DNA from: Citrobacter sp. RHB25-C09
GTDB taxonomy: Bacteria; Pseudomonadota; Gammaproteobacteria; Enterobacterales; Enterobacteriaceae
DNA length: 64,000 nt
Assembly (NCBI RefSeq): GCF_013836145.1
Contig: NZ_CP057483.1
Coordinates: 1 to 64,000 of the forward strand
Direction: 5' to 3'
Positions 54,601 through 62,263 of the stretch are shown here, in pieces. The position numbers and the translations under genes were made by a program. Positions within the stretch are counted from its first letter, which is position 1, and each line of letters opens with the position of its first letter. The notes under the pieces are model-generated. The model was not told where the DNA came from and did no database searches. It was given only the letters and a program-made list of their open reading frames with translations.

Positions 54601-55460
54601 ACAGAAACTTCTTGACGGAGATGAACAACCTGAACTACCGCATGGGTGATCTGCGCAACACTCACGGTGAAACCGGGGCGTGGGCGCGCGTCTTCAGCGG
54701 TACGGGTTCCGCTGATGCGGGTTATTCCAACAGCTGGACTCATCTCCAGATTGGAGCCGACAGAAAGCACGCATTTGACGGTGGTGATTTGTTTACCGGT
54801 GTGACGGCCACGTTCACTCACAGTAACAGCCATAGCGATGGCTGGTCCGGTCAGACGAAATCAACCGGTATCGGTCTCTATGCGTCCGCGATGTTCGACT
54901 CAGGGCTGTATGTGGATGCGATCGGCAAGTATGTTCGCCACGACAACCACTATGCTGCGAGTGAAACCGAAATGCCGGAGCAGGATTACCGTTCGCACTC
55001 CTGGTATCTAGGGGCAGAAACGGGTTGGCGCTTCTCGTTACCTGGTGAAACCTATATTCAGCCGCAGACGGAACTGGTTTATGGCTCGGTGTCAGGAACC
55101 CGGTTTGACTGGCACTCTGCAGGCTCAGATATCCATATGCAGCGTAAGCAGGATAATCCGTTGATAGGTCGTACAGGTGTGGAATCCGGGAAAACGTTCA
55201 GGGACAAAGACTGGGAACTGACGGCGCTGGTGGGCGTTCATTATCAGTATGACCTGTTTAATCCGGCAGAAACGGTTGTCCATGATTTTGCCGGGGAAAC
55301 TCATATTAAGAATGGTAAAGATAGCCGGGCGATCTTCAGTTTAGGCGTTAACGCCAAAATTAAAGAAAACACCAGGATTAGTCTTAATATAGAGCGTTCA
55401 GCCTTCGGTGATTACGATATTGATAAGGCAATTAACGCTAATATCCGTTATTCATTCTGA
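51624..55460 (+). CDS. SPATE serine protease autotransporter (Tsh/Hbp/Vat-like)
   Basis: A 1278-residue type V secreted protease. It begins with an extended signal region (MNKIYAIKKNRKGEM...) and signal peptidase site near residue 50. The S6 protease domain has His125 (SVKHNAGY), probable Asp153 (WRDFHTPRL) and Ser250 in GDSGSP. A beta-helix passenger follows, with NWQVNGV/GDNLHKLGTGTL-type repeats like Hbp. The linker EMNNLNYRMGDLR holds the Asn1001-Asn1002 cleavage site, leaving a 277-residue barrel ending IRYSF, the SPATE standard. The passenger most resembles class-2 SPATEs (Tsh, Hbp, Vat), which are about 1376 residues, so it is about 100 shorter. Substrate unknown. Confidence 0.93.
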   Translation: MNKIYAIKKNRKGEMVVVSEVSEGIRKYITSRVSMSVLLVTLLGVLYSAASTASRVGYDIPYQTYRDFSENKGLFKPGAVNIPLYDKQGNVLTTLNKAPMIDFSSNVRTGVATLVAPQYIVSVKHNAGYKNVKFGYGDDTNYTLVDRNNHWRDFHTPRLNKIVTEVTALDMTDAGTARGTYQNQERFPVFYRVGTGTQYVRDANGNPVHIAGGYAYKTGGIVNPPIISDWSFVTNIDDSPLSSYGAPGDSGSPLFAWDAKKNKWVIIAVQHAWAQVKGNTNWYTLIPVGDVANTMKEDADAPINSQRNEGDIHWSYDDKTGIGTLTQGANAWSMHGNFGPATTTSLNSGKDLTFQGGGSVVLENTIDQGAGTLTFDDDYIIKPLDSQTWKGGGIIVSSDHTVDWQVNGVQGDNLHKLGTGTLKVNGTGINPGGLNVGEGTVVLAQRPDSDGNVQAFNNVSIVSGRPTVVLSDDKQVNPDNIKWGYHGGKLDINGNSLTFHQLNGADDGAILTNSGRQASVSLDFNKAGATTAVANIWHGHFTGNVDVKNTVTPGTQNDFVMDGGMNTRGSFTQQDGRLFIQGHPVVHAVSSQAVADKLKALGDNSVLTQPVSFTQNDWETRHFNLKQLNLYNADFSLARNASLDTTLFADHSSVTLGSENLYIDLNDGNGVMTTPTFGQSKATNDADQSHFTGRIHLKKGSTLNINEHFTGGIDSADSSVRVASTDAVLSQYSRFSHSALSLANGAKLTATSGLVSDSEVAAGAGSTLSLLSGEYTAERWSVAGQGTTLNVGAGSVMTGNIQADDAASLNFGTAEEAHKNLFTAYGGNLNAPLARAAMKNTLWQANGQSVVKSLGLDGSQVRFSDAGAVGSLTVDNLTASNSQFIMNTDGKTADTVTVKQSLTGKNNALTVVPTTAPASNEMSPVALVTAPKTTATDVFTLKPVTQRSGVHTFTPQIGIVESGNSKQWQLEGFDVQQDNAAVQASKAVMNMGYRNFLTEMNNLNYRMGDLRNTHGETGAWARVFSGTGSADAGYSNSWTHLQIGADRKHAFDGGDLFTGVTATFTHSNSHSDGWSGQTKSTGIGLYASAMFDSGLYVDAIGKYVRHDNHYAASETEMPEQDYRSHSWYLGAETGWRFSLPGETYIQPQTELVYGSVSGTRFDWHSAGSDIHMQRKQDNPLIGRTGVESGKTFRDKDWELTALVGVHYQYDLFNPAETVVHDFAGETHIKNGKDSRAIFSLGVNAKIKENTRISLNIERSAFGDYDIDKAINANIRYSF

Positions 55461-55482
55461 TTTTAACGGGTGAGCAAGTAAA

Positions 55483-55511
55483 AGCCTGAACCCATCGTTC
55501 AGGCTTTTTTA
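55483..55511 (+). terminator. Terminator of the SPATE gene
   Basis: Stem agcctgaac / gttcaggct with a 5-6 nt loop and a TTTTTT tail, 22 nt after the stop. Confidence 0.93.
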
Positions 55512-55670
55512 TGAATTAAATGTTAGTGAGAATTAAATCCATTTGCGCAATAGTTCAATGTGCAAAATTTTATCGTAACGGGCTATTTTTTAGGGTGGTT
55601 TTTGCACTTTTCATACCTTATAGTCACTTTTAGTTAGGGTGTCTAATACATTTCATCACTAAGAGTTCTT

Positions 55671-56171
55671 ATGTCGGTTGCTTTTTTGTTGGCAAGTAAA
55701 AATACTTATTTTAATTACGGATTATCATTGCTCGCTAATGATGATTTAGATATTAAATGTTACGAGTACAGCGATGTCGATGCTGCTCATGAAATGCTGA
55801 TTAAATATAAACAAGTCTATTTGGTTTGCGACAGGGATGATTACTTTTCATACTGCTTTCTGATGGAGAAAATCCCGGTCACCTGTCTTAGCCTTGAGGA
55901 GGTTTCGTACCAGCATGAGAAGCTGCGTGTGTTCTCGAGCCGCAGACCTTCGCCTGTTTCAGTGTTCAATGGCTTTACGGATGATGAACGAAAAATCGTC
56001 TATCTGTATTTTTTTAAGAGGAAGAGAATCAGGGAGATCGCGAAGTTAACGCAGCTAAAAGAGAATAATATTTATTATAAGATACGATCGATTAAACTCA
56101 AATTGGGTGCGAAATCTACCCGAAAGCTGCCGATCTTGCTGAAGAATTTTTTTCTTACACCGAATGTGTGA
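55671..56171 (+). CDS. LuxR-type transcriptional regulator
   Basis: A 166-residue protein with a C-terminal LuxR helix-turn-helix (about 97-160: FTDDERKIVYLYFFKRKRIREIAKLTQL then NNIYYKIRSIKLKLG). The N-terminal half has a receiver-like hydrophobic pattern but no clear phosphorylation site. Size and layout recall auxiliary regulators such as RcsA, EcpR or BglJ that may pair with RcsB. The gene is AT-rich with many AAA/ATT codons, unlike the core. Its neighbours suggest control of the fimbriae or SPATE. Confidence 0.82.
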   Translation: MSVAFLLASKNTYFNYGLSLLANDDLDIKCYEYSDVDAAHEMLIKYKQVYLVCDRDDYFSYCFLMEKIPVTCLSLEEVSYQHEKLRVFSSRRPSPVSVFNGFTDDERKIVYLYFFKRKRIREIAKLTQLKENNIYYKIRSIKLKLGAKSTRKLPILLKNFFLTPNV

Positions 56172-56381
56172 TTACCACTTTTTCGCATTGTTTCTCATTG
56201 AAAATATTAAAATTATTAATTCCCTCTCCAAAGTCGCTGGGTAACGCTATGTATTTTATAGAAATACATGGTTAAAAAAGAAATAATTAAAATTATAAGT
56301 GTTTCAACAATTAAAAAATTCCGAGTTTACAGGGCTGATAACCCATGAAATTATATACATACAAAGCATGGGGGTGACTGT

Positions 56382-57215
56382 ATGAATAGTCAAAGTGCTT
56401 TAAGTACCCTTAATTTTCCGGCTAAGGAAAGTTTTGCACACAACAATCTGTTGGTGCTGAAAAAGATACGTTTTTATAACTGCGCGATTATCTATCTGCG
56501 GGATGCGCAACTGCTTATAAAAACGAAAGATGGGCAGTCCTTTAATGTACCCCCTGAATCACTGTGCTATATCGAAAAAAACACTGTGATTGATGTGGCA
56601 TTAAAAGTGTTAGGTAAAGGCGTTCCCTACGAGATCTATCATGTTGATAGTGATGTGTTAAGCTGTATTTGTAAGGTGATGGAGCCGCTCCTGTTGGATC
56701 CGCAACGAGTTAACCAGACGCGGCGTAAAATATTTACCTGTCCTGTTGATGAAACAGATACAGAAATCTTCAGACGATTAATGGGGAACGATGTCCCGCA
56801 ACACCGACAAGTCTATAAAATAACCTATCTTCTTTCTAAAATGAGGGATATAGAATCGTTAGTTTATTCCTTGTCGGTATCAACGGATACCACCTTTACT
56901 GAGCGACTGAAGTCAATCGTTGAAGCTGATCTTTCTAAATCGTGGAAGCTGGCAGATCTGGCGAGAATTTTACATATGTCGGAGGTGTCGATTCGTAAAA
57001 AGCTTGAGAAAGAGAGTAATAATTTTAATACGCTGGTGTTGGATATTCGCATGCATCAGGCGGCGAAACTTATCACCACGACTGAGAAGCACATTAACAG
57101 TATCGCCAATGAAGTGGGCTATACCAGTACATCTTATTTTATCCGTAACTTTAAAGAGTTTTTTGGTATTACACCGAAGCAGTTTGCTTTAAAAGTCAAA
57201 AAACAGTCATTATGA
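56382..57215 (+). CDS. AraC-family transcriptional regulator
   Basis: A 277-residue regulator with a non-catalytic N-terminal domain (cupin-like pattern DAQLLIKTKDGQSFNVPPESLCYI) and a C-terminal AraC domain (SWKLADLARILHMSEVSIRKKL and INSIANEVGYTSTSYFIRNFKEFFGITPKQF). It is the size and style of Rns/PerA/GadX-type virulence and stress regulators. It lies in the AT-rich region after the LuxR-type gene and probably belongs to the island. Target genes unknown. Confidence 0.85.
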   Translation: MNSQSALSTLNFPAKESFAHNNLLVLKKIRFYNCAIIYLRDAQLLIKTKDGQSFNVPPESLCYIEKNTVIDVALKVLGKGVPYEIYHVDSDVLSCICKVMEPLLLDPQRVNQTRRKIFTCPVDETDTEIFRRLMGNDVPQHRQVYKITYLLSKMRDIESLVYSLSVSTDTTFTERLKSIVEADLSKSWKLADLARILHMSEVSIRKKLEKESNNFNTLVLDIRMHQAAKLITTTEKHINSIANEVGYTSTSYFIRNFKEFFGITPKQFALKVKKQSL

Positions 57216-57510
57216 TTTTTTCATACAATGTTCCTTAAATCATCCTTAGATATCTTTAAGGCACATCACAGAAGAAAACGGCATTGGCGCAACAGGCTGG
57301 AGTATTACTAAAATCTTTACCCCGCCTGTTGCGTTAAGTCTTTGCGGTATAGATCCCGTTAGCTTCCACAGGCGAGCCGATTCCCCCTTATTGTTAACTA
57401 AAAAGCAATAGTCTATTGCCATTTGTATCATTTATGTCATCAAGCGACAGGCGTATTCTCCTCCCATCGCGTTAACCGACGCACTTAATCAATACATTCT
57501 GGATATGACT

Positions 57511-57723
57511 ATGAAAACTTTTATCGCAATTGTTACCGCTTCTCTGTTCTCTGCTGCGGCGTTTAGCGCCTCTGCGCAATCTGTAACGGCAACGGGCACC
57601 ACGCTGGATTCTGCGGAAAGCGTCATTGCGCAGAAAGCGAAAGAGATGAACGCCTCTGAATACAAAATCACCAGCGCTCGCATGGGCAACACCGTCACCA
57701 TGAGTGCCGAACTGTATAAATAA
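57511..57723 (+). CDS. DUF1471 (YdgH/BhsA/McbA-type) periplasmic protein
   Basis: A 70-residue small secreted protein with a signal peptide (MKTFIAIVTASLFSAAAFSASA) and the DUF1471 fold core (SVTATGTTLDSAESVIAQKA..., YKITSARMGNTVTMSAELYK). Members respond to stress and affect biofilm. The ATG at 57511 is preferred over 57505. The gap 57216-57510 upstream is AT-rich with no gene seen. It lies 18 nt before the flavin reductase gene, so the two may be co-transcribed. Confidence 0.87.
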   Translation: MKTFIAIVTASLFSAAAFSASAQSVTATGTTLDSAESVIAQKAKEMNASEYKITSARMGNTVTMSAELYK

Positions 57724-57741
57724 TCGCGCGAGGAACCCATT

Positions 57742-58839
57742 ATGTTATTTGCTCAATATGCGCTGAATGCGTTGCCATTAAAAAACCGTATTGTAATGCC
57801 ACCGATGACGCGTTCCCGCGCCGGGGCGGGTGACGTTGCGACTGACATGATGGCGGACTATTACGCACAGCGCGCCAGTGCTGGACTTATCATCAGCGAA
57901 GGTACGCAAATCAGCCCGCAGGGGCAGGGTTATGCCTGGACGCCGGGAATTTATTCCGAGGCGCAGATTGCTGGCTGGAAAAAAGTGACCGATGCGGTGC
58001 ATCACGCAGGCGGTAAAATTTTCGCCCAGCTGTGGCACGTCGGTCGCGTGTCTCACACCGTTCTGCAACCGAACGGCGCAGCACCGGTATCTTCTTCGGC
58101 GATTCAGGCCGAAGGGGTTAAAGTTTTTGTCGACGTTGAAGGCCGTGGCCCGGAAAATGGCGTTGGTGAGATGATTCAGCATGACATGCCGCGTGCGCTG
58201 ACGCTGGAAGAGATCCCTGCCATCGTTAATGACTATGCACAGGCGGCGCGTAATGCGATTGCCGCTGGCTTTGACGGTATAGAACTGCACGGCGCCAACG
58301 GTTATCTCATTAACCAGTTTATTGATTCGCAGGCTAATCTGCGTGATGACGAATACGGCGGCTCGCTGCAAAACCGTCTGCGCTTTATGAAAGAGGTGGT
58401 GGAAGCCGTCTCTGCGGCGATTGGTAAAGAGCGCGTAGGGATCCGTCTCGCGCCGCTGACCACGCTGATGGGCTCCAGAGACGACACGCCAGAAGCAACT
58501 TACCTCGCGGCGGCAAGCGTATTGAACGAACTGGGTATTGCCTATATCCATATTGCCGAAGCCGACTGGGAAGACGCGCCGGTGATGCCTGCGGCATTTA
58601 AAGAAGCGCTGCGTATTATTTTCCACGGAACGCTGATTTACTCCGGTAAATACACCAAAGCGCGCGCCGAAGAAGCGCTGACAAAAGGCTGGGCGGATCT
58701 GATTGGTTTTGGTCGTCCGTTTATTGCCAACCCGGACCTGCCGCATCGTCTGGAGAATGATTTACCGCTGAATGCGCCCATCAAAGAGAAATTCTTTGGC
58801 GGTGGTAAAGAAGGGTATCTGGATTACCCTGCTCTTTGA
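57742..58839 (+). CDS. Old Yellow Enzyme-family ene-reductase (NemA-like)
   Basis: A 365-residue FMN enzyme that reduces activated alkenes, nitrate esters or quinones with NADPH. The TIM-barrel FMN motifs are visible: PLKNRIVMPPMTRSRA, the His-Asn substrate pair in ELHGANGYLINQF (near 180), and a C-terminal GFGRPFIANPDLPHRL phosphate site. It is the same length as E. coli NemA but differs clearly, so it is a paralogue rather than nemA itself. It lies directly after the DUF1471 gene. Confidence 0.9.
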   Translation: MLFAQYALNALPLKNRIVMPPMTRSRAGAGDVATDMMADYYAQRASAGLIISEGTQISPQGQGYAWTPGIYSEAQIAGWKKVTDAVHHAGGKIFAQLWHVGRVSHTVLQPNGAAPVSSSAIQAEGVKVFVDVEGRGPENGVGEMIQHDMPRALTLEEIPAIVNDYAQAARNAIAAGFDGIELHGANGYLINQFIDSQANLRDDEYGGSLQNRLRFMKEVVEAVSAAIGKERVGIRLAPLTTLMGSRDDTPEATYLAAASVLNELGIAYIHIAEADWEDAPVMPAAFKEALRIIFHGTLIYSGKYTKARAEEALTKGWADLIGFGRPFIANPDLPHRLENDLPLNAPIKEKFFGGGKEGYLDYPAL

Positions 58840-58849
58840 TAAAAACCTA

Positions 58850-58925
58850 GCCGGATGGCGACGTTTCGCCAATTTTCCGGTCAGGGTTTTTGTAGGCCGG
58901 AGAAGGTGCAACCGCCATCCGGCAG
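58850..58925. repeat. REP elements after the ene-reductase gene
   Basis: A REP pair (gccggatggcg...ttttccgg and gtaggccgg...gccatccggc) fills the start of the 407-nt gap 58840-59246. The rest of the gap holds the operator palindromes and promoter region of the TRAP operon and no gene. Confidence 0.85.
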
Positions 58926-59119
58926 CATGACGTCAATTTCCCCAGCCTCCTCTCTTCGCTTTCATTTCCTGCGCAATTCTAAACAGTGACTAAACAGCAA
59001 AGAGCGGGTTTCTGTTGTGTAACAACAGTACGCCGTTTAGTGATATCCGCTGCAAAATTCACATATCTCCCCTTATCAGAGCAGGAAGCGACTTGTATTT
59101 ATGCCGCGAGCTGGATACG

Positions 59120-59150
59120 TTCTGTAACGTTACACTAAAACGTTACAGAA
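59120..59150. promoter_or_regulatory. Operator palindromes upstream of the TRAP operon
   Basis: A perfect 12-bp palindrome tgtaacgttaca (59123-59134) lies within a larger inverted repeat of 12-bp arms ttctgtaacgtt / aacgttacagaa (59120-59131 and 59139-59150, 7-nt spacer). This resembles LacI-family operators such as those of the GntR/IdnR group. It is 97 nt before the binding-protein gene. Confidence 0.8.
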
Positions 59151-59246
59151 GACAGGTGAAGCCGCTTTCCGTTTTAACCCTTTGGCGACTAAACCGCGCC
59201 AGACGGCGTTATTGCTATCTCAAAGGTATGAGAAAGGATCATCACG

Positions 59247-60275
59247 ATGAAAACCAAACAGTTTCGTTCAGCCAGACGCTTTCTAACCGTTGCTTGTCTA
59301 GGAACCGCGTTGATTGCCGGTAGCGCATTAACCTCATTTGCTGAGGCCGCCATCAATTTTCGCGTTTACTCTTCTCTACCGGGCGATGAATCCTCTGCTC
59401 ACTACATCTGGTTCAGCCGTTTTCAGGACAACCTGAATAAAAACGAAAAACTAAAAGGCCAGATTAAACTCAATTATTTCGCCAACGCCATGCTGGGAAA
59501 AGAAGCCGATGCCACGCAACAGGTGCGCATCGGTGCAATTAACATGATGATCTCAGGCACGTCTATTTGGGCCACACTGGTGCCCGAAATTGGCGTACTG
59601 GATCTCGGCTATCTGTTTAAAGACTACGACCAGGTCGGGAAAGCGCTGGATGGCAAAGCGGGTGAACAGCTTTCCGATTTGATGATGAAAAAAGCGAACG
59701 TGATGGTGCTGGGTTATGGCTATAACCTTGGCGCACGTAACGTTTACACCAAAAAAGCGATTGAGAAGCCGGAGGATTTAAAGAACCTGAAAATCCGCGT
59801 GCTGCCGGTACCTAACTTTATCGCCACGCTAAATCACATGGGGGCAGTGGCAATTCCCATGCCGGGCGGCGAAGTCTATTCCAGCCTGCAAATGGGCGTG
59901 ATCGACGGCGTTGAACACGATGCGCCAACCATCTACGCCAGTAAATACTATGAAATCATCAAGAACGGCACATTCACTCGTCACAGCTACAACCCGCTGA
60001 TGATTGCCATGAACAAGAAGAGCTTCGAACAGATTCCTGAACCGCTTCGTGCCGACGTGCTGGCAGCCGCAAAAGAGGCGACGGAGTATGAGCGCCAGCA
60101 GGCCAGCCAAAAAGAGCAGGAAGCCATCAAAAATCTCGAAGCGAAAGGGGTCACCTTCCGCACCACGGACACCGCTTTCTTCGCGCAGTCCGTACAGCCC
60201 GTCTGGGACGCCTTCCTTAAGCAATATCCGCACATGAAACCGACAGTGGATGAGATCACTGCGGAAGCGCCGTAA
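59247..60275 (+). CDS. TRAP transporter substrate-binding protein (DctP family)
   Basis: A 342-residue periplasmic binding protein with a signal peptide (cleavage near LTSFAEAA). The DctP motifs are present: NLKIRVLPVPNF, whose Arg binds a substrate carboxylate in known members, and GEVYSSLQMGVIDGVEHD. It delivers the ligand to the QM permease encoded next. The conserved Arg suggests an acid such as a sugar acid. A hairpin separates it from the permease gene. Confidence 0.92.
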   Translation: MKTKQFRSARRFLTVACLGTALIAGSALTSFAEAAINFRVYSSLPGDESSAHYIWFSRFQDNLNKNEKLKGQIKLNYFANAMLGKEADATQQVRIGAINMMISGTSIWATLVPEIGVLDLGYLFKDYDQVGKALDGKAGEQLSDLMMKKANVMVLGYGYNLGARNVYTKKAIEKPEDLKNLKIRVLPVPNFIATLNHMGAVAIPMPGGEVYSSLQMGVIDGVEHDAPTIYASKYYEIIKNGTFTRHSYNPLMIAMNKKSFEQIPEPLRADVLAAAKEATEYERQQASQKEQEAIKNLEAKGVTFRTTDTAFFAQSVQPVWDAFLKQYPHMKPTVDEITAEAP

Positions 60276-60279
60276 GCGG

Positions 60280-60321
60280 TAAGCCGCCGATTGACCCGCC
60301 CTGGGAAAAGTCGGCGGCTTA
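60280..60321 (+). other. Intra-operon hairpin between TRAP genes
   Basis: A perfect 11-bp stem (taagccgccga / tcggcggctta) with a 20-nt loop starts 5 nt after the binding-protein stop. No T tract follows, so it is more likely an mRNA stabiliser giving excess binding protein than a full terminator. Confidence 0.75.
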
Positions 60322-60349
60322 GCCAGGTAACCCATGAAAGGAGTTCAAC

Positions 60350-62224
60350 ATGGCAGATATCCCTTTGAAAAAAACGGGTGAAAATACGTTGCTGAAGCTG
60401 CTGAGCCGACTGAGTAAAGGGCTTACTACCCTGACGTCCTGGGCCGGTGCTTTGGTGCTGTTTACCAACGTACTGGTGGTCTTCGCCTCCGTGATCTGGC
60501 GCTATGCGTTACATTCGCCCATCCACTGGGCGGAAGAGGTGGCACGAGCGCTGATGATCGCACTGGTCTTCTTCGGTGTCGCAACATCGACGGGCAGAGG
60601 CGGACACATTGGCGTCGATCTGTTCCTGCGATTTCTCCCCGAAAACATTCGTCCGTATGTGGTACATGCCAGTCGCTGGATCCTGTTCCTGGTTTCCACT
60701 GGCCTCGTGGTTTCCAGCTATGACCTGGTACAGGCCGCGCGATTGCAGACGACCGAAACCGGACTTCCTCAGACCATCTATGTTATTCCGGTGCTCATCG
60801 GCTCCGTGGTGATGATGGTGGCAGCGCTGGAGCATGCGCTGCAAGAACGTGCCCGTGTGGTTCTTCTGAGCGGCGGCGGTATCGTGGTACTCGCGGCGCT
60901 GGGGTATTTAAAATTGTCGCTGATGGCTGACCCGGCCAGCGCGGCGGCAGGATTAATGCTGATTTGCTTCGTCCTGGGCATCCTGGCGGGAGTACCGATC
61001 GCCTTTACGCTCGGCATGTCCGCGATGGTCTTTTTCATCTGCGATCCCTCGCTGCCATTTGTGTTTTTCTCGCAGCAGGTCGCCGCCGGGGTTGACCACT
61101 TTGTGCTGCTGGCAATTCCGTTCTTCCTGCTTGCCGGTGCGGCAATGGAAATCAACGGCATGTCGACGCGCCTGGTTGAGCTGATTGTGCGCGGTATGGG
61201 GCGGTTTCGCGGTGGTTTAAACATGACAACCGTGCTGTCGATGGCCTTTTTCTCCGGTATTTCCGGCTCCAAACTGGCGGATGTTGCTGCCGTCGGTGGC
61301 GTGCTAATGCCTGCCGTGCGTCGCGCCAAACAGGATAGCGAAGAGGCCGCAGGGGTATTTGCTGCGTCGGCAGTGATGGCGGAAACCATTCCACCATGCG
61401 TCAACCTGATCGTCATGGGCTTTGTCGCCAACATATCCATCGGGGCGCTGTTTATTGCCGGGTTGATCCCCGCAGCATGTCTGCTGGTGCTGTTGATGGT
61501 CGCGGCAAACCGTTTCGGCGGAAAAATCAACGTCAACGAAGCCTATCCCGTTTTACGTCCGCGTACTCAGCTTTACCTCGGTGCCGCCGTAGGGCTGGTG
61601 ATGATCTTTATGATTGGCCGTGGGGTCATGATGGGGATTGCTACCTCAACGGAAATTTCCGCCTTTGCGGTGATCTACGCCATCGTGGTGGGACGACTGG
61701 CGTTCCGGGAACTCACCCTGAAAGCCACGGTGAAGATGTTCGTTGATATCGCGGCGATGTCCGGCGTGCTGCTGTTCATTGTGGCTTGTGCTACCAGCCT
61801 TTCTTACGCGCTGACTATCCAGATGATCCCGCAGCAAATCGCGGAACTGTTAGTCGGTATTGGCATGGAGCAGGGGGCGTGGCTGTTCCTGCTGTTAACC
61901 GTGGTCATCCTGATTATTTTTGGTGCCGTACTGGAAGGCGCGCCAGCGCTGATTATTTTCGCCCCAATCCTCGTGCCGATTGCCATTCAGCTTGGGTTCA
62001 ATCCGCTGCACTTTGGCATCGTGATGATTATGGCGATGGGCTTTGGTCTGTTCTCTCCGCCTATCGGCCTGGGCCTGTATACCACCTGTGCGATTTGCGG
62101 CGTGGAAATGAAACATGTCATCCGACCGATGGCGAAATATCTGGCGGTTGTTTTTGTGGGAATCATTATTGTCGCGCTGGTTGCGCCATTAACCACCTGG
62201 TTGCCCGGACTGGCGGGTTATTAA
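60350..62224 (+). CDS. Fused TRAP permease (DctQ-DctM)
   Basis: A 624-residue inner-membrane protein. The N-terminal part (about 25-190) is the four-helix small subunit DctQ (VIWRYALHSPIHWAEEVARALMIALVFFG). The remainder is the large subunit DctM (FTLGMSAMVFFICDPSLPFVFF, PFFLLAGAAMEINGMSTRLVELI, FSPPIGLGLYTTCAICG). Fusions of Q and M are common in the family. It imports acids with a sodium gradient. Substrate unknown. Confidence 0.92.
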   Translation: MADIPLKKTGENTLLKLLSRLSKGLTTLTSWAGALVLFTNVLVVFASVIWRYALHSPIHWAEEVARALMIALVFFGVATSTGRGGHIGVDLFLRFLPENIRPYVVHASRWILFLVSTGLVVSSYDLVQAARLQTTETGLPQTIYVIPVLIGSVVMMVAALEHALQERARVVLLSGGGIVVLAALGYLKLSLMADPASAAAGLMLICFVLGILAGVPIAFTLGMSAMVFFICDPSLPFVFFSQQVAAGVDHFVLLAIPFFLLAGAAMEINGMSTRLVELIVRGMGRFRGGLNMTTVLSMAFFSGISGSKLADVAAVGGVLMPAVRRAKQDSEEAAGVFAASAVMAETIPPCVNLIVMGFVANISIGALFIAGLIPAACLLVLLMVAANRFGGKINVNEAYPVLRPRTQLYLGAAVGLVMIFMIGRGVMMGIATSTEISAFAVIYAIVVGRLAFRELTLKATVKMFVDIAAMSGVLLFIVACATSLSYALTIQMIPQQIAELLVGIGMEQGAWLFLLLTVVILIIFGAVLEGAPALIIFAPILVPIAIQLGFNPLHFGIVMIMAMGFGLFSPPIGLGLYTTCAICGVEMKHVIRPMAKYLAVVFVGIIIVALVAPLTTWLPGLAGY

Positions 62225-62263
62225 TTTCTGTCTCTGTGTATATCTGAATAATGGGAGTATGAA

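Noticed and set aside
57778..58746. 322-codon open frame antisense to the ene-reductase gene
   Set aside because: The sense strand encodes a full OYE-family enzyme; the antisense product is Arg/His-rich without a known pattern.
60778..61536. 252-codon open frame antisense to the TRAP permease
   Set aside because: It is a mirror of membrane-segment codons; low-complexity Ser/Ala/Thr product with no start signal.
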